48,827 nucleotides of DNA from Shewanella saliphila. GTDB lineage: Bacteria > Pseudomonadota > Gammaproteobacteria > Enterobacterales > Shewanellaceae. The stretch covers positions 1-48,827 of the forward strand of contig NZ_BMQV01000040.1 in assembly GCF_014648295.1 (NCBI RefSeq), in the 5' to 3' direction. The translations under genes were made by a program, and so were the position numbers. This document shows positions 37,352-48,700 of this stretch, in pieces (within the stretch, counting starts at the first letter, position 1; each line of letters starts with the position of its first letter). The notes under the pieces are model-generated. The model was not told the DNA's origin and searched no databases. It saw only the letters and a program-made list of their open reading frames with translations.

Positions 37352-38377
37352 ATGCAAAAAGTGACTTTAAAAGAGCTTGGCCAGCAATTAAACGCAACGA
37401 TTAAAGGCGATGCAGCATTGGTAATTTCCAGTGTTGCAACACTTGAAGATGCGGTTCAAGGTCAACTCTCTTTTTTAGCCAATGGTAAATACCGTGCACT
37501 GCTTGAGGCAACTCAAGCTAGTGCGGTATTGCTGAGCGAAAAAGAAGCTGAATTTTATCAAGGCAATGCATTAATTGTTGCTGACCCTTATGTGAGTTTT
37601 GCCCGAGTGGCACAACTGCTCGATACCACACCTAAACAAGCATTAGGAATTCATCCATCGGCACACATTGACCCTTCTGCTATTATTGGTGACGGTGTTG
37701 CTATTGGTGCGAATGCGGTGATCGAAGCGGGTGTTATTTTAGGCGAGAACGTTCAAGTCGGTCCCGGTTGTGTCATCGGTCAAGACAGTATTATTGGCTC
37801 TGACTCGCGCCTATGGGCTAACGTAACCATTTATCATAATGTTCACATGGGGCAACACTGTCTTGTGCAGTCTGGTACTGTAATTGGTTCTGATGGCTTT
37901 GGTTATGCCAATGAGCGTGGTACTTGGATTAAAATACCCCAAACCGGCGGTGTTAGGATTGGTAATAATGTCGAAATTGGTGCGTGCACAAGTATCGACA
38001 GAGGTGCGTTGTCACCTACCGAAATCCATGACGGTGTGATTATCGATAACCAGATTCAAATTGCCCATAATGTGATTATTGGGCAAAACAGTGCGATTGC
38101 TGGTGGTACGGTTATCGCGGGCAGTTCGACCATTGGTAAGTACTGTATTATTGGTGGTAACTGTGCAATTTCTGGGCATTTATCCATTGCTGACGGTGTT
38201 CATGTCTCTGGTGGGACCAATGTAACGAGTGTTATTCGTGACAAAGGCGTGTATTCTTCTGCTACTATTGCAATGGAAAACAAACTTTGGCGTCGTAACA
38301 CTGTGCGTTTCCGTCAATTAGATGAATTATTTAGCCGAGTTAAACAGCTCGAAAAAAGTGCCAAGGGCGACGAATAA
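37352..38377 (+). CDS. lpxD: UDP-3-O-(3-hydroxyacyl)glucosamine N-acyltransferase LpxD
   Basis: LpxD adds the second, N-linked 3-hydroxyacyl chain in lipid A synthesis. The 341-residue protein has a uridine-binding N-domain (about 1-100), a left-handed beta helix (about 105-310) and a C-terminal helix. The catalytic His region reads IDNQIQIAHNVIIGQNSAIA (about 231-250). Length equals E. coli LpxD. It is 5 bases after skp, so probably co-transcribed. Confidence 0.98.
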   Translation: MQKVTLKELGQQLNATIKGDAALVISSVATLEDAVQGQLSFLANGKYRALLEATQASAVLLSEKEAEFYQGNALIVADPYVSFARVAQLLDTTPKQALGIHPSAHIDPSAIIGDGVAIGANAVIEAGVILGENVQVGPGCVIGQDSIIGSDSRLWANVTIYHNVHMGQHCLVQSGTVIGSDGFGYANERGTWIKIPQTGGVRIGNNVEIGACTSIDRGALSPTEIHDGVIIDNQIQIAHNVIIGQNSAIAGGTVIAGSSTIGKYCIIGGNCAISGHLSIADGVHVSGGTNVTSVIRDKGVYSSATIAMENKLWRRNTVRFRQLDELFSRVKQLEKSAKGDE

Positions 38378-38409
38378 CCTAATATTCGGCCTTGATTAAG
38401 GAATGTAGT

Positions 38410-38871
38410 GTGTCAAACCAACTAAACACCATGGATATTAAAGAGATCCTTAAATATCTACCTCATAGATATCCATTTTTGTTAATCGACCGTGTTGTTG
38501 ATTTCACCAAGGGTGAGCAATTACATGCGATTAAAAACGTCACCATTAATGAACCATTTTTTCAGGGCCATTTCCCTATACAGCCGGTAATGCCGGGTGT
38601 ATTGATTTTAGAAGCAATGGCTCAAGCAACAGGCTTACTCGCGTTTAAAACCATGAGTACAGAGCCTTCTCCTGACGTATTGTACTATTTTGCTGGTATC
38701 GATAAAGCGCGTTTTAAACGTGTGGTTGAGCCCGGCGATCAAATACATTTTCACGTCAAAATGATTAAAGAGCGCCGTGGCATTGGTGTGTTTATTGGTG
38801 AAGCATTAGTTGATGGGGAACTGGTTTGTTCTGCAGAAATTATGTGTGCACGTAGAGAGATTAAAAAGTGA
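38410..38871 (+). CDS. fabZ: 3-hydroxyacyl-ACP dehydratase FabZ
   Basis: FabZ removes water from 3-hydroxyacyl-ACP in fatty acid elongation and competes with LpxA for substrate. The hot-dog motif is [20 protein letters not shown] (His and Glu catalytic, about 50-69), preceded by [17 protein letters not shown] near 15. The start GTG 38410 is chosen because AAGGAATGTAGT stands before it; the TTG at 38392 overlaps no ribosome site. This gives 153 residues (E. coli 151). The stop overlaps the lpxA start. Confidence 0.97.
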   Translation: MSNQLNTMDIKEILKYLPHRYPFLLIDRVVDFTKGEQLHAIKNVTINEPFFQGHFPIQPVMPGVLILEAMAQATGLLAFKTMSTEPSPDVLYYFAGIDKARFKRVVEPGDQIHFHVKMIKERRGIGVFIGEALVDGELVCSAEIMCARREIKK

Positions 38872-39638
38872 TAGATAAATTAGCATTTGTTCACCCAACA
38901 GCCAAAATCGGACAAAATGTAACGATAGGCCCTTGGACCTACATTGGCGAAAACGTTGAAATTGGCGACGACACATGGATAAGCTCTCATGTGGTTGTTA
39001 AAGGCCCAACCGTGATTGGTAAAGGCAACCGCATATTTCAATTTGCATCAGTCGGTGAAGAGTGCCAAGACAAAAAGTATGCTGGCGAACAAACACGCTT
39101 AATTATCGGTGATAACAATATCATTCGTGAATCTGTCACCATTCATCGTGGTACCACACAAGACAATCACGAAACCCGTATCGGCTCAAACTGCTTATTT
39201 ATGGCTTATGTGCATATCGCTCACGACTGTGTTGTGGGTAATAATGTGATCATGGCTAACAATGCTTCAATTGCTGGCCATGTACATGTCGGCGATTGGG
39301 TTATTCTTGGCGGTATGACAGGTGTGCATCAATTTGTTCGCATTGGTAATCATGCTTTCACCGCAGGTGCCTCTCTTATATTACAAGATGTGCCGCCATT
39401 TGTGATGGCAGCGGGTTCTCCCGCCGCACCACGTGGATTAAACCTTGAAGGCTTAAAACGTCGTGGTTTTAGCAAAGAAAGCCAGCGTGCGATTTTAAAT
39501 GCGTATAAAGCTGTGTTCCGTAAAAGCTTAACCATTGAAGAAGCCAACGCTGAAGTGAGTGAGATGGCTGAAAAAGATGAAAATGTAAAAGCCTTTATGG
39601 AATTTATTAATCATCCTGGTCGCGGCATTATTCGATAG
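38868..39638 (+). CDS. lpxA: Acyl-ACP:UDP-GlcNAc O-acyltransferase LpxA
   Basis: LpxA does the first step of lipid A synthesis, moving a 3-hydroxyacyl chain to UDP-GlcNAc. The 256-residue trimer protein is a beta helix of hexapeptide repeats (about 1-185) with a helical C-terminus. The catalytic His is in [20 protein letters not shown] (about 121). It starts with GTG at 38868, overlapping the fabZ stop (GTGA), a translational coupling. Confidence 0.98.
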   Translation: MIDKLAFVHPTAKIGQNVTIGPWTYIGENVEIGDDTWISSHVVVKGPTVIGKGNRIFQFASVGEECQDKKYAGEQTRLIIGDNNIIRESVTIHRGTTQDNHETRIGSNCLFMAYVHIAHDCVVGNNVIMANNASIAGHVHVGDWVILGGMTGVHQFVRIGNHAFTAGASLILQDVPPFVMAAGSPAAPRGLNLEGLKRRGFSKESQRAILNAYKAVFRKSLTIEEANAEVSEMAEKDENVKAFMEFINHPGRGIIR

Positions 39639-39646
39639 AAGACACG

Positions 39647-40801
39647 ATGACTCAACGTTCTCAAAAAATATTTGCCATTGTCGCCGGAGAAATCTCCGGC
39701 GATATTTTAGGTGCTGGCTTAGTTAAATCACTTAAAAAACGCCATCCTGATGCCCGTTTCATTGGTATTGGTGGTCCGCGTATGCAAGCGCTCGGTTTTG
39801 AAAGCTTATTCTCAATGGAAGAGTTAGCCGTAATGGGCCTGGTCGAAGTGCTGTCACGCTTGCCACGTTTACTCAAGATCCGTTCAAGTCTGATCAAACA
39901 GATTACCGAACTCGCACCTGATTGCTTTATAGGCATCGATGCGCCTGATTTTAATATTGGTGTTGAGCTTAAATTAAAAGCCAAAGGCATTAAAACAGTG
40001 CATTACGTTAGCCCTTCGGTATGGGCGTGGCGTCCAAAACGCATTTTTAAAATAGCCAAAGCCACCAATATGGTGCTGTCTTTATTGCCGTTCGAAAAAG
40101 CCTTTTACGATAAACATCAAGTTCCGTGCACATTTGTTGGCCATACATTGGCTGATGATATTCCAATGCAAAGCGATAAACTGGCCGCACGTGCTGAGTT
40201 AGGCCTCGACCCAACGGCTGAATACCTCGCGGTATTGCCCGGTTCTCGTGGGGGCGAATTAGCCCAGCTTGCCGAGCCTTTTATTAAAGCAGCAGTATTA
40301 GTTAAACAGGCCTATCCAGACATTAAGTTAGTGACGCCTCTAGTGAATGAGGCGCGCAAAAAACAATTTACTGAAGCGTTAAAGCAATATGCTCCTGATT
40401 TAGAAATTCATCTTATTGATGGTCATTCTCGTGAAGTGATGGCGGCTGCAGACTGTATTTTATTAGCGTCTGGCACTGCCACTTTAGAGGCGATGCTGGT
40501 TAAGCGTCCTATGGTGGTTTCTTACCGTGTGAGTCCGATAACTTATGCTATCGCCATTCGGATGATGAACATCAGCAATTATTCATTACCTAATTTACTG
40601 GCAAATGAAACGATTGTGCCTGAATTGATGCAAGCAAATTGCCAACCTCAATTAATTGCAGACGCGATAATTGATCAGTTGAATAAAGATTTTGCGCCGT
40701 TAAATGCCCGATTTGAGCAATTGCATCAGCTACTTAAATGCAATGCCAGTGAGCGCGCAGCAGATGCTGTAGATGCTTTACTGGTAACAGGACAATCCTA
40801 A
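39647..40801 (+). CDS. lpxB: Lipid-A-disaccharide synthase LpxB
   Basis: LpxB joins UDP-diacylglucosamine and lipid X to the lipid A disaccharide at the inner membrane. The 384-residue GT19 protein shows [20 protein letters not shown] near 11, [20 protein letters not shown] near 37, [20 protein letters not shown] near 120 and the nucleotide-binding [20 protein letters not shown] near 265. Its stop overlaps the rnhB start (TAATG). Confidence 0.98.
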   Translation: MTQRSQKIFAIVAGEISGDILGAGLVKSLKKRHPDARFIGIGGPRMQALGFESLFSMEELAVMGLVEVLSRLPRLLKIRSSLIKQITELAPDCFIGIDAPDFNIGVELKLKAKGIKTVHYVSPSVWAWRPKRIFKIAKATNMVLSLLPFEKAFYDKHQVPCTFVGHTLADDIPMQSDKLAARAELGLDPTAEYLAVLPGSRGGELAQLAEPFIKAAVLVKQAYPDIKLVTPLVNEARKKQFTEALKQYAPDLEIHLIDGHSREVMAAADCILLASGTATLEAMLVKRPMVVSYRVSPITYAIAIRMMNISNYSLPNLLANETIVPELMQANCQPQLIADAIIDQLNKDFAPLNARFEQLHQLLKCNASERAADAVDALLVTGQS

Positions 40802-41448
40802 TGATAACGCTTGATACTATGCCGGTAGTGATAAAAAACATCACACCTGAACAAGTCAATTTGATATCGCAAGGTGTTGTTGCTGGCGTTGATGAGGTTG
40901 GCCGCGGCCCATTAGTGGGCGACGTGGTGACAGCGGCTGTGATTTTAGATCCCAATAAGCCTATTGCAGGTTTAAATGACTCTAAAAAGCTCAGCGAAAA
41001 ACGCCGTAATGCCTTATATCAAGATATTATCGACAAGGCGCTGAGTGTCAGTGTTGGCCGAGCTAGCCCGGCAGAAATTGATGAGCTGAACATTTTGCAT
41101 GCCACCATGTTAGCCATGCAACGAGCAGTTGCCGGATTAAGTATTCAGCCGCACCGCGTACTCGTCGACGGTAATCGCGTACCTGACTTTGGTATTGCGA
41201 GTCATGCCGTGATTAAAGGTGACGGCTTAGTAGCAGCCATTAGTGCGGCTTCTATTATTGCTAAAGTGACCCGCGACGCTGAAATGGATATGTTAGACCA
41301 ACAATATCCTCAATATGGCTTTGCTAAACACAAAGGCTACCCAACTAAAGCTCATTTTGAGGCTTTAGCATTGCACGGCGTATTGCCTGAGCATCGTAAA
41401 AGCTTTAAACCGGTTGCTGAACGTATTTTACTGCAGAATAAATCTTGA
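40801..41448 (+). CDS. rnhB: Ribonuclease HII
   Basis: RNase HII cuts RNA in RNA/DNA hybrids and starts removal of misplaced ribonucleotides. The 215-residue protein has [20 protein letters not shown] (about 26-45, catalytic Asp and Glu), [12 protein letters not shown] near 61, VDGNRVPDF near 120 (third Asp) and [17 protein letters not shown] near 176 (fourth region). Coupled to lpxB by TAATG. Length fits E. coli (198) with about 17 more N-terminal residues. Confidence 0.97.
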   Translation: MITLDTMPVVIKNITPEQVNLISQGVVAGVDEVGRGPLVGDVVTAAVILDPNKPIAGLNDSKKLSEKRRNALYQDIIDKALSVSVGRASPAEIDELNILHATMLAMQRAVAGLSIQPHRVLVDGNRVPDFGIASHAVIKGDGLVAAISAASIIAKVTRDAEMDMLDQQYPQYGFAKHKGYPTKAHFEALALHGVLPEHRKSFKPVAERILLQNKS

Positions 41449-41557
41449 TATTAAAGACAATAACCGACTTAATCATTGGAGAAAGTTGCTTAGTTTGATA
41501 GTCTAAATCCCGCTTTTCATGTTATTACATTCATCTTTTTCGAAGAATAATTAATCT

Positions 41558-44500
41558 ATGTCCGATCCTCGTTTTGTTCATTTACGCGTTCACAGTGATT
41601 TTTCGATGTCTGACGGCGTCGCAAAAGTTAAGCCCATTATTGCTGCGGCAGAAAGCCTCGACATGGCGGCAATAGCGTTAACCGATCAAAACAACTTTTG
41701 CGGCTTGGTAAAGTTTTATGGTGGTTGCCATGGCGCGGGTATTAAACCCATAGTCGGTGCCGACTTTTGGGTGCAAACGCCAGGCTTTGAAAAAGAATTT
41801 TGCGCGTTGACTATTATAGCGATGGACAACGAAGGCTATCAAAACCTGACCCAATTAATCAGTGAAGCTTACTTACGTGGTCAAATTGATGGCCGGGTGG
41901 TGATTGATCAAGATTGGTTAGTTAAATTTAACCGTGGTTTGATTATTTTATCGGGTGCTAAAGAAGGTGATGTTGGTAAGGCGTTATTAAAAGGCAATCA
42001 AAACCAGGTTGACGCTTTAGTGAGCTTTTACCAACAACACTTTGACGACCGCTACTATTTAGAATTAATCCGAACAGGGCGCGCCGATGAAGAACGTTAC
42101 CTACACATGGCGGTTGAGCTGGCATCAAGCAGAGGTTTGCCGGTAGTTGCCACTAACCAGGTGGTGTTTTTAAAGCAAGATGACTTTGAAGCTCACGAAA
42201 TCCGCGTGGCGATTCATGATGGTTTTACCCTTGTGGATCCTCGTCGCCCTAAAACCTACAGCGACCAACAGTATTTACGCAGTCAAGATGAGATGTGTGA
42301 ACTGTTTAGCGATATCCCATCAGCGATACAAAATACCGTCGAAATCGCTAAACGGTGTAACGTCACCATTCGATTACACGAGTACTTTTTACCGAACTTC
42401 CCTACTGGCGATTTATCAATTGAAGACTTTTTAGTTGATGTGTCTGAAAAAGGCTTAGAAGAGCGACTCGAGTTTTTATTTCCTGACCCACAGGTAAGAG
42501 CTGAAAAGCGTGGTGAGTATGACGAACGCCTCGAAATTGAACTCAAAGTCATTAACCAGATGGGTTTCCCTGGTTACTTCCTTATCGTAATGGAGTTTAT
42601 TCAGTGGGGTAAAGATAACGGTATTCCTGTCGGGCCTGGTCGTGGTTCTGGTGCGGGATCGCTGGTGGCCTATGCGCTTAAAATTACCGACCTTGATCCG
42701 TTAGAGTATGACTTACTGTTCGAACGTTTCTTAAACCCTGAACGTGTCTCGATGCCCGATTTTGACGTCGACTTTTGTATGGACCGTCGTGACGAGGTGA
42801 TTGACCACGTAGCCGAGCTATATGGCCGTGAAGCGGTATCACAGATTATTACCTTTGGAACCATGGCGGCAAAAGCGGTTGTACGTGATGTTGGCCGAGT
42901 ATTAGGCCATCCATACGGTTTTGTTGAGCGCTTAACAAAAATGATCCCAGCAGAACCTGGGATGACATTGGCCAAGGCCTTTGAGGTTGAGCCAGCGCTA
43001 CCCGAAGCCTACGCCGCAGATGAAGACGTAAAAGAGCTAATCGACATGTGTCGCCGCCTTGAAGGGGTCACCCGTAACGCGGGTAAACATGCCGGTGGTG
43101 TGGTGATTGCCCCCACACGGATCACTGACTTTGCGCCGCTATATTGCGACGCTGAAGGTTTAAACCCGGTTACCCAATTCGATAAAAACGACGTTGAAAC
43201 CGCCGGTTTAGTTAAGTTCGACTTCTTGGGATTACGGACCTTAACCATTATTGACTGGGCATTGCAGATGATTAATCCGCGCCAAGTTAAAGAAGGTAAA
43301 GAGCCGGTTCGTATCGAATCCATCCCGCTTGCCGATCCTGCTTGTTTCAGGTTGTTGCAACGCTACGAAACCACCGCGGTATTCCAGCTCGAATCCCGCG
43401 GTATGAAAGACTTGATTAAACGTCTACAGCCAGATTGTTTTGAAGATATGATTGCATTGGTGGCGCTGTTTCGTCCAGGGCCGCTGCAGTCGGGCATGGT
43501 TGATAACTTTATCGAACGTAAGCACGGCCGTGAAGAAGTGTCTTACCCAGACTCTGAATATCAACACGAATCGTTAAAAGAGTTACTGTCACCTACCTAC
43601 GGCATTATCTTGTATCAAGAGCAGGTTATGCAGATTGCTCAGGTACTTTCTGGTTACACCCTAGGCGGCGCGGACATGCTCCGCCGTGCAATGGGTAAGA
43701 AAAAACCGGAAGAAATGGCCAAGCAGCGTGGCACCTTTAAAGAAGGCGCTATCAACAATGGCATCGACGGCGAGCTGTCGATGAAAATTTTCGACCTGGT
43801 AGAAAAGTTTGCGGGTTACGGTTTTAACAAATCGCATTCGGCTGCATATGCTTTAGTGTCGTACCAAACATTGTGGCTTAAAACCCATTATCCGGCGCAG
43901 TTTATGGCCGCGGTAATGTCTGCCGACATGGATAACACCGACAAAATCGTCACCTTAGTTGATGAATGCGAGCGCATGGGCTTACCGCTTATTCCGCCAG
44001 ACGTGAACAAAGGCTTGTTTAAGTTTACCGTTGATGACGACCTTAATATTGTTTATGGCATTGGCGCTATTAAAGGCGTGGGCGAGGGCCCTGTTGATTC
44101 GATTTTAGACGCTCGCAAAGACGGCCCTTTTATCGATTTATTTGATTTCTGTGCTCGTGTCGACTTAAAAAAGCTCAACAAACGCGTCATCGAGAAACTT
44201 ATTCTAGCAGGGGCATTAGACACCCTAGGCCCACATCGCGCCTCAATGATGGCAACTTTACCCGAAGCCATTAGCGCAGCAGCCCAGCATGCCAAAGCTG
44301 AAGCGATTGGCCAACATGATATGTTTGGTTTGCTTAATAGCGAGCCAGAAGACAGCAAGCAAAACTTTGTTCAATGCACGCCATGGCCTGATAAAATTTG
44401 GTTAGAAGGTGAGCGTGAAACCTTAGGGCTCTACTTAACCGGACACCCGATTAACCAGTACTTAAAAGAGCTCAAGCAATACACTAATGGCCGTTTAAAA

Positions 44501-45034
44501 GACATTCATCCAACTGAGCGTGGCAAAACCGTTAAAGCGGCTGGGTTAGTGGTAGCAACCCGAGTGATGATCACCAAGCGTGGCTCTAAAATGGGTCTAG
44601 TTACCCTTGACGATAAAAGTGCGCGTCTCGAAATCATGCTATTTACCGAGCCATTTGAAAAATTTGGTCACTTGCTAGAAAAAGATCGCATTCTCATTTG
44701 TGAAGGCGATGTCAGTTTTGATGATTTCTCCGGTGGCAACCGTATGAATGCCCGTAATGTGATCGAAATTGGTGAAGCTCGCAGTCACTTTGCCAAAGCG
44801 GTTGAAATTAATGTCCAGGGCAATGATGTCACCCCTGAATGGCTAGAAACGTTCGAGCAAACCCTAACGCCATGGCGTAATGGCGCGGTGCCAGTGGTGA
44901 TCAATTATGTTAAGCCAGAAGCCAGCGGCAAGATTACTTTAGGTGATGAATGGCGGGTCAACCCAAGCGATGAGTTAATGCTGTCGCTTGAACGATTACT
45001 CGGTTCACATAACGTTAAAATTACGTTTAATTAG
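41558..45034 (+). CDS. dnaE: DNA polymerase III alpha subunit
   Basis: DnaE is the catalytic subunit of the replicative polymerase. The 1158-residue protein (E. coli 1160) has the PHP domain at the N-terminus ([20 protein letters not shown]), the catalytic palm with [20 protein letters not shown] near 357 and [20 protein letters not shown] near 400 (two active Asp), and the finger/thumb region, tandem helix-hairpin-helix and OB fold (about 990-1070) toward the C-terminus. There is a 109-base gap after rnhB that may hold a promoter, and only 9 bases before tilS. Confidence 0.99.
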   Translation: MSDPRFVHLRVHSDFSMSDGVAKVKPIIAAAESLDMAAIALTDQNNFCGLVKFYGGCHGAGIKPIVGADFWVQTPGFEKEFCALTIIAMDNEGYQNLTQLISEAYLRGQIDGRVVIDQDWLVKFNRGLIILSGAKEGDVGKALLKGNQNQVDALVSFYQQHFDDRYYLELIRTGRADEERYLHMAVELASSRGLPVVATNQVVFLKQDDFEAHEIRVAIHDGFTLVDPRRPKTYSDQQYLRSQDEMCELFSDIPSAIQNTVEIAKRCNVTIRLHEYFLPNFPTGDLSIEDFLVDVSEKGLEERLEFLFPDPQVRAEKRGEYDERLEIELKVINQMGFPGYFLIVMEFIQWGKDNGIPVGPGRGSGAGSLVAYALKITDLDPLEYDLLFERFLNPERVSMPDFDVDFCMDRRDEVIDHVAELYGREAVSQIITFGTMAAKAVVRDVGRVLGHPYGFVERLTKMIPAEPGMTLAKAFEVEPALPEAYAADEDVKELIDMCRRLEGVTRNAGKHAGGVVIAPTRITDFAPLYCDAEGLNPVTQFDKNDVETAGLVKFDFLGLRTLTIIDWALQMINPRQVKEGKEPVRIESIPLADPACFRLLQRYETTAVFQLESRGMKDLIKRLQPDCFEDMIALVALFRPGPLQSGMVDNFIERKHGREEVSYPDSEYQHESLKELLSPTYGIILYQEQVMQIAQVLSGYTLGGADMLRRAMGKKKPEEMAKQRGTFKEGAINNGIDGELSMKIFDLVEKFAGYGFNKSHSAAYALVSYQTLWLKTHYPAQFMAAVMSADMDNTDKIVTLVDECERMGLPLIPPDVNKGLFKFTVDDDLNIVYGIGAIKGVGEGPVDSILDARKDGPFIDLFDFCARVDLKKLNKRVIEKLILAGALDTLGPHRASMMATLPEAISAAAQHAKAEAIGQHDMFGLLNSEPEDSKQNFVQCTPWPDKIWLEGERETLGLYLTGHPINQYLKELKQYTNGRLKDIHPTERGKTVKAAGLVVATRVMITKRGSKMGLVTLDDKSARLEIMLFTEPFEKFGHLLEKDRILICEGDVSFDDFSGGNRMNARNVIEIGEARSHFAKAVEINVQGNDVTPEWLETFEQTLTPWRNGAVPVVINYVKPEASGKITLGDEWRVNPSDELMLSLERLLGSHNVKITFN

Positions 45035-45043
45035 GCAGATATC

Positions 45044-46537
45044 ATGACTCATGCCACGCAGAAGTCAGACAATATAACAACCGCACATCTATTAACCTTG
45101 ATAGAAAATAGCGTGCTGCCTTTGTACCAACAAGGTGTGCAACTCAATGAGCATGCGCCAAAGTTAGTGCTGGCTTACAGTGGTGGTGTTGACTCTGAGG
45201 TCTTAGCGTTTGGCTTAAGTGCCTTCGCCCAAAAACATCCACACATTGCATGTTTGCTTATTCACGTGCATCACGGTTTAAGCCCTAATGCTAATGTGTG
45301 GGTGGAGCACTGTATTAGCCGTGCGAATCATTACCAACTGCCGGTACAAATAGAGCGGGTTAAGGTAGAAAAAGGCCCAAGGGAAAGCTTAGAAGCCAAA
45401 GCGCGTGATGCGCGTTATCAAGCGTTTGAGCGCTACCTTAATCCCGGCGATATCTTACTTACCGCCCACCATCAAGATGATCAACTCGAAACCTTATTAC
45501 TGGCATTAAAACGTGGTCAGGGCCCCAAAGGTCTGGGCGCTATGGCGCCAATGCAATTATATAAGCAATCCTGGTTGCTTAGACCGCTGTTAGCCATTAG
45601 CCGTCTGCAAATAGAGCAGTTTGCTGCCCAATACCAATTAAGCCACATAGAAGATGAGAGTAATCAAGACGACAGTTACGACCGTAACTTTTTACGCCTA
45701 GAGATTATTCCTCGTCTAAAACAACGCTGGCCAAGCGTTGCCACCACAGCAGCAAGAAGCGCCGCATTGTGTGCACAGCAACAACAAGTGATTGATGATG
45801 AAGTGAGTCATCGCTTACCCCAGTGGTTAACTCTACCCACCGATACCGATGGGTTAATCACTGAGTCTAGTGGGTTTAAACTGACGCAGTTGAGCCAATT
45901 AACGCCTGCATGGCAAGCATTGTTATTTCGAGGTTATTTACAGCATTGTGGTGTGAGTTTGCCATCGCAATCGCAATTACAGCAAATACTGTCACAACTG
46001 CTTGATGCAAAAGATGATGCCAATGTGGCCATTCAATGGGGCGATTATCAAGTTAAACGCTTTGCCAATATCGCATATGTGTTAAGCCATCAAGCGCTTG
46101 AACCTGTCGATGCCACAAAGCTTGAAAATGATATTCGCGCAGTATTAGCAGGCGAGCTAAATCAAGCCACGGGCAAAATAGGGCAGCAGGTGTTTAGTGT
46201 GCAAATGCAGACACAGGTGCTTGCACAGCAAGATATTTCAACATCAGTAACGCCATTACTTGCCTTGCCTTTAGATCAAGCACAAATCACTGTGCAGTAT
46301 GGTGCATCTGGTGCAATTAAATGTCAGCCACAGTTTGCCACATCGCAGCGCAGCAAACCGCGTGAGCTTAAAAAGCTTTGGCAGGAGTGTCATATACCGC
46401 CATGGCGTCGTCAGCAAATTCCATTAATTTTTTACGGTGATGTGTTAGTTGCCGCAATAGGATTATGGATAGACAAACGTTACCTAGCAGCACCAGGCCA
46501 ACCCGGGCTTAGCTTACCGCTTTTGACAACCCGTTGA
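45044..46537 (+). CDS. tilS: tRNA(Ile)-lysidine synthase TilS
   Basis: TilS adds lysine to C34 of the CAU-anticodon tRNA(Ile), changing its decoding to AUA; it is essential. The PP-loop motif is LVLAYSGGVDSEVLAFGLSA (SGGVDS, about 46-51), with TAHHQDDQLETLLLALKRGQ near 140 and the IEDESNQDDSYDRNFLRLEI region near 200. The C-terminal domains run to 497 residues, longer than E. coli TilS (432). It follows dnaE directly; accA, which lies between them in Vibrio and E. coli, is absent here. Confidence 0.96.
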   Translation: MTHATQKSDNITTAHLLTLIENSVLPLYQQGVQLNEHAPKLVLAYSGGVDSEVLAFGLSAFAQKHPHIACLLIHVHHGLSPNANVWVEHCISRANHYQLPVQIERVKVEKGPRESLEAKARDARYQAFERYLNPGDILLTAHHQDDQLETLLLALKRGQGPKGLGAMAPMQLYKQSWLLRPLLAISRLQIEQFAAQYQLSHIEDESNQDDSYDRNFLRLEIIPRLKQRWPSVATTAARSAALCAQQQQVIDDEVSHRLPQWLTLPTDTDGLITESSGFKLTQLSQLTPAWQALLFRGYLQHCGVSLPSQSQLQQILSQLLDAKDDANVAIQWGDYQVKRFANIAYVLSHQALEPVDATKLENDIRAVLAGELNQATGKIGQQVFSVQMQTQVLAQQDISTSVTPLLALPLDQAQITVQYGASGAIKCQPQFATSQRSKPRELKKLWQECHIPPWRRQQIPLIFYGDVLVAAIGLWIDKRYLAAPGQPGLSLPLLTTR

Positions 46538-46694
46538 ATAGCGATAAAAAAGCGCTAGCACTGATTATCGCATCAGACTATATTGGTTAGCCTAGTCTTT
46601 ATCGTCGCGCAGTGTTCTAGCAGGATGAAGTCCGCTCTAATGCCTAGTCATTGTTACAATAAATTTTCTTAATTATTTACAAAGGATGTTGTCT

Positions 46695-48275
46695 GTGAAT
46701 ACCTTTCGTTTAATAGCCTTATGTGGCGTTTTTTTATTACCAAGCGCAAATGCCGCGCCATTTGAATTTGATGAAAAAACCTACCGTCAAGATGTAGAAA
46801 CCCTGGCCAGTGATGAATTTGAAGGTCGTGGGCCTTTGTCTAAGGGTGAAACACTGACCGTTGAATATTTAGAGAAAGCATACAAAGCGATAGGGCTCAA
46901 ACCGGGCTTTGGCGACAGCTACCGTCAAGCTGTGCCTATGGCTAAAATCACAGCCGATCAAACCATGCAGCTAACCATTGCTGATGTGGTGCTAAATAAC
47001 GGCAGCGACTTTACCGCCCGCACCGAACAAATTCAGCCACAAGTGTCATTAGACAACAGCGACGTTGTTTTTGTGGGTTACGGTATCAATGCACCAGAAT
47101 ACCAATGGAACGATTACGCCAATGTTGATGTGAAAGGTAAAACGCTGATTATGCTGGTCAATGATCCAGGTTTTGCCACTCAAGACCCTGATGTTTTTAA
47201 AGGTAATGCCATGACCTACTATGGCCGCTGGACTTACAAGTACGAAGAAGCTGCAAGGCAGGGCGCCAAAGCGGTGTTTATTGTGCACGAAACTGCACCC
47301 GCAGCCTACGGCTGGAACGTCGTTGAAAACAGCAACACCAATACCAAATATACCTTAGTGGATAACCACAAAAATCAATCTCACATCGGTGTCATGGGTT
47401 GGGTTCAACATCACGGTGCACAAAAAATCTTTAGCGCAGCAGGCCTTGATTACGACACTCTGAAACTCACCGCCGCAAAGCCAGGTTTTAAAGCGATACC
47501 ACTAAAACTTAAAGCCAATTTAACCCTCAAAAACCAAATCGAATTGGCCACCTCTTATAACGTAGCAGGTATGTTACCTGGCAGTTCACAAGCCGATGAA
47601 TGGGTTGTTATGCATGCGCATTGGGATCATTTAGGTAAAACAGTGCAAGATGGCAAAACGCGCATTTATAACGGTGCTGTCGATAATGCCTCAGGTGTTG
47701 CCGGAGTATTACAGTTAGCGCGTCATTTCAAAGCACAAAATAAAGTCCCTAAACGCTCTATATTGTTTACTGCCTTTACCGCAGAAGAAACAGGCCTTAT
47801 TGGTGCGCAATACTTTGCTGCCAATCCTCCGGTACCGACTAAACAACTCGTGTCGTTTTTAAACATAGACGGCATGAACGTTGGTAAAGGTGTTAATTAC
47901 ATCCTGCGTTACGGCCAGGGTGTGTCTGAGTTAGAGACCTATTTAGATGATGCCGCCAAAGCACAAGGGCGCACTGTAAAAGCAGATCCTCGTCCACAAA
48001 ATGGCTTAATGTTCCGTTCAGACCACTTTGCCTTAGCCCAACAAGGAGTGCCAGGGTTAATGTTTATGAGCCTAGGTGATACAGACCCAGACTACATTGC
48101 TCATAAATATCATCAAGATGCTGACGATTATGATGCCAGCTGGAATTTAGGCGGAGTCGAGCAAGACCTCGCTTTAATCAGTGACATTATTGAAAAGCTT
48201 GCCAACAACAACGACTGGCCAAAATGGCTAGAAGAATCTGACTTTAAAAAACGTCGAGCGATGGACGGTAAATAA
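46695..48275 (+). CDS. Exported M28-family aminopeptidase
   Basis: A secreted zinc peptidase. A signal peptide ends at SANA-APFEF. The catalytic M28 domain (about 295-515) shows all ligands: HAHWDHLGKT (His near 309), NGAVDNASGVAGVL (Asp), TAFTAEETGLIGAQYF (catalytic and ligand Glu), FLNIDGMN (Asp) and HKYHQDADDYD (His). A protease-associated domain is inserted before it (about 130-270). Length 526, typical of Shewanella and Xanthomonas homologues. GTG 46695 is the likely start, because the AAAGGA ribosome site overlaps the earlier ATG at 46686. It is probably used for peptide nutrition. Confidence 0.92.
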   Translation: MNTFRLIALCGVFLLPSANAAPFEFDEKTYRQDVETLASDEFEGRGPLSKGETLTVEYLEKAYKAIGLKPGFGDSYRQAVPMAKITADQTMQLTIADVVLNNGSDFTARTEQIQPQVSLDNSDVVFVGYGINAPEYQWNDYANVDVKGKTLIMLVNDPGFATQDPDVFKGNAMTYYGRWTYKYEEAARQGAKAVFIVHETAPAAYGWNVVENSNTNTKYTLVDNHKNQSHIGVMGWVQHHGAQKIFSAAGLDYDTLKLTAAKPGFKAIPLKLKANLTLKNQIELATSYNVAGMLPGSSQADEWVVMHAHWDHLGKTVQDGKTRIYNGAVDNASGVAGVLQLARHFKAQNKVPKRSILFTAFTAEETGLIGAQYFAANPPVPTKQLVSFLNIDGMNVGKGVNYILRYGQGVSELETYLDDAAKAQGRTVKADPRPQNGLMFRSDHFALAQQGVPGLMFMSLGDTDPDYIAHKYHQDADDYDASWNLGGVEQDLALISDIIEKLANNNDWPKWLEESDFKKRRAMDGK

Positions 48276-48700
48276 CCGTAGTATATTTTTATTTGAAATG
48301 GCCTACGGCCACAAAGGTCGTGGCGCTTCGCCCACACCAGACCAAGAGGAAACCAACGGCTGTTCCCTCTTGGAACTCCCAGCCGCCCCGCAACATTTTC
48401 GCTATTTACAAAACAACAGCTGCGAAAAGGTCGCCATGGGGATTGATCCAGCTTTGGGCTTTATTTGGAATCGGCCTCGGACTTATTCGAAAATGCTAAC
48501 GCTTCCGATGGTACATCCTGTACCGCGAAAGCTAGCCTGACGTCCTGTCAGGCTCACGCTATTTTCTTCAACGTCCTCAAGTTCAGAGTTGAATCACACC
48601 AATTGCAAGCAAGGTATGCAAATCATTTATGCCCCAAAGCTTGTTTCGCATGCCTAGATTAGATTTGCTTGATACAGGCCTGTTGGCCTAATTTTAGTAA
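48276..48700. repeat. Hairpin-rich non-coding stretch, candidate genomic repeat
   Basis: No convincing gene is found, although three short overlapping frames exist. Within it lie small inverted pairs: TGGCC-TAC-GGCCA (48300), AAGAGG...CCTCTT (about 48344-48379), GGTAC-ATCCT-GTACC (about 48510-48524), AGCCTGAC-GTCCT-GTCAGGCT (about 48533-48553) and AGGCC-TGTT-GGCCT (about 48676-48689). The GC content of the first 300 bases is higher than in the flanks. The look is that of a mobile or repeated intergenic element of this genus; copy number cannot be seen here. Confidence 0.5.

Noticed and set aside
48293..48662. Three overlapping small proteins in the right intergenic region
   Set aside because: They overlap in different frames, lack ribosome sites and lie on inverted repeats; a non-coding repeat explains them better.
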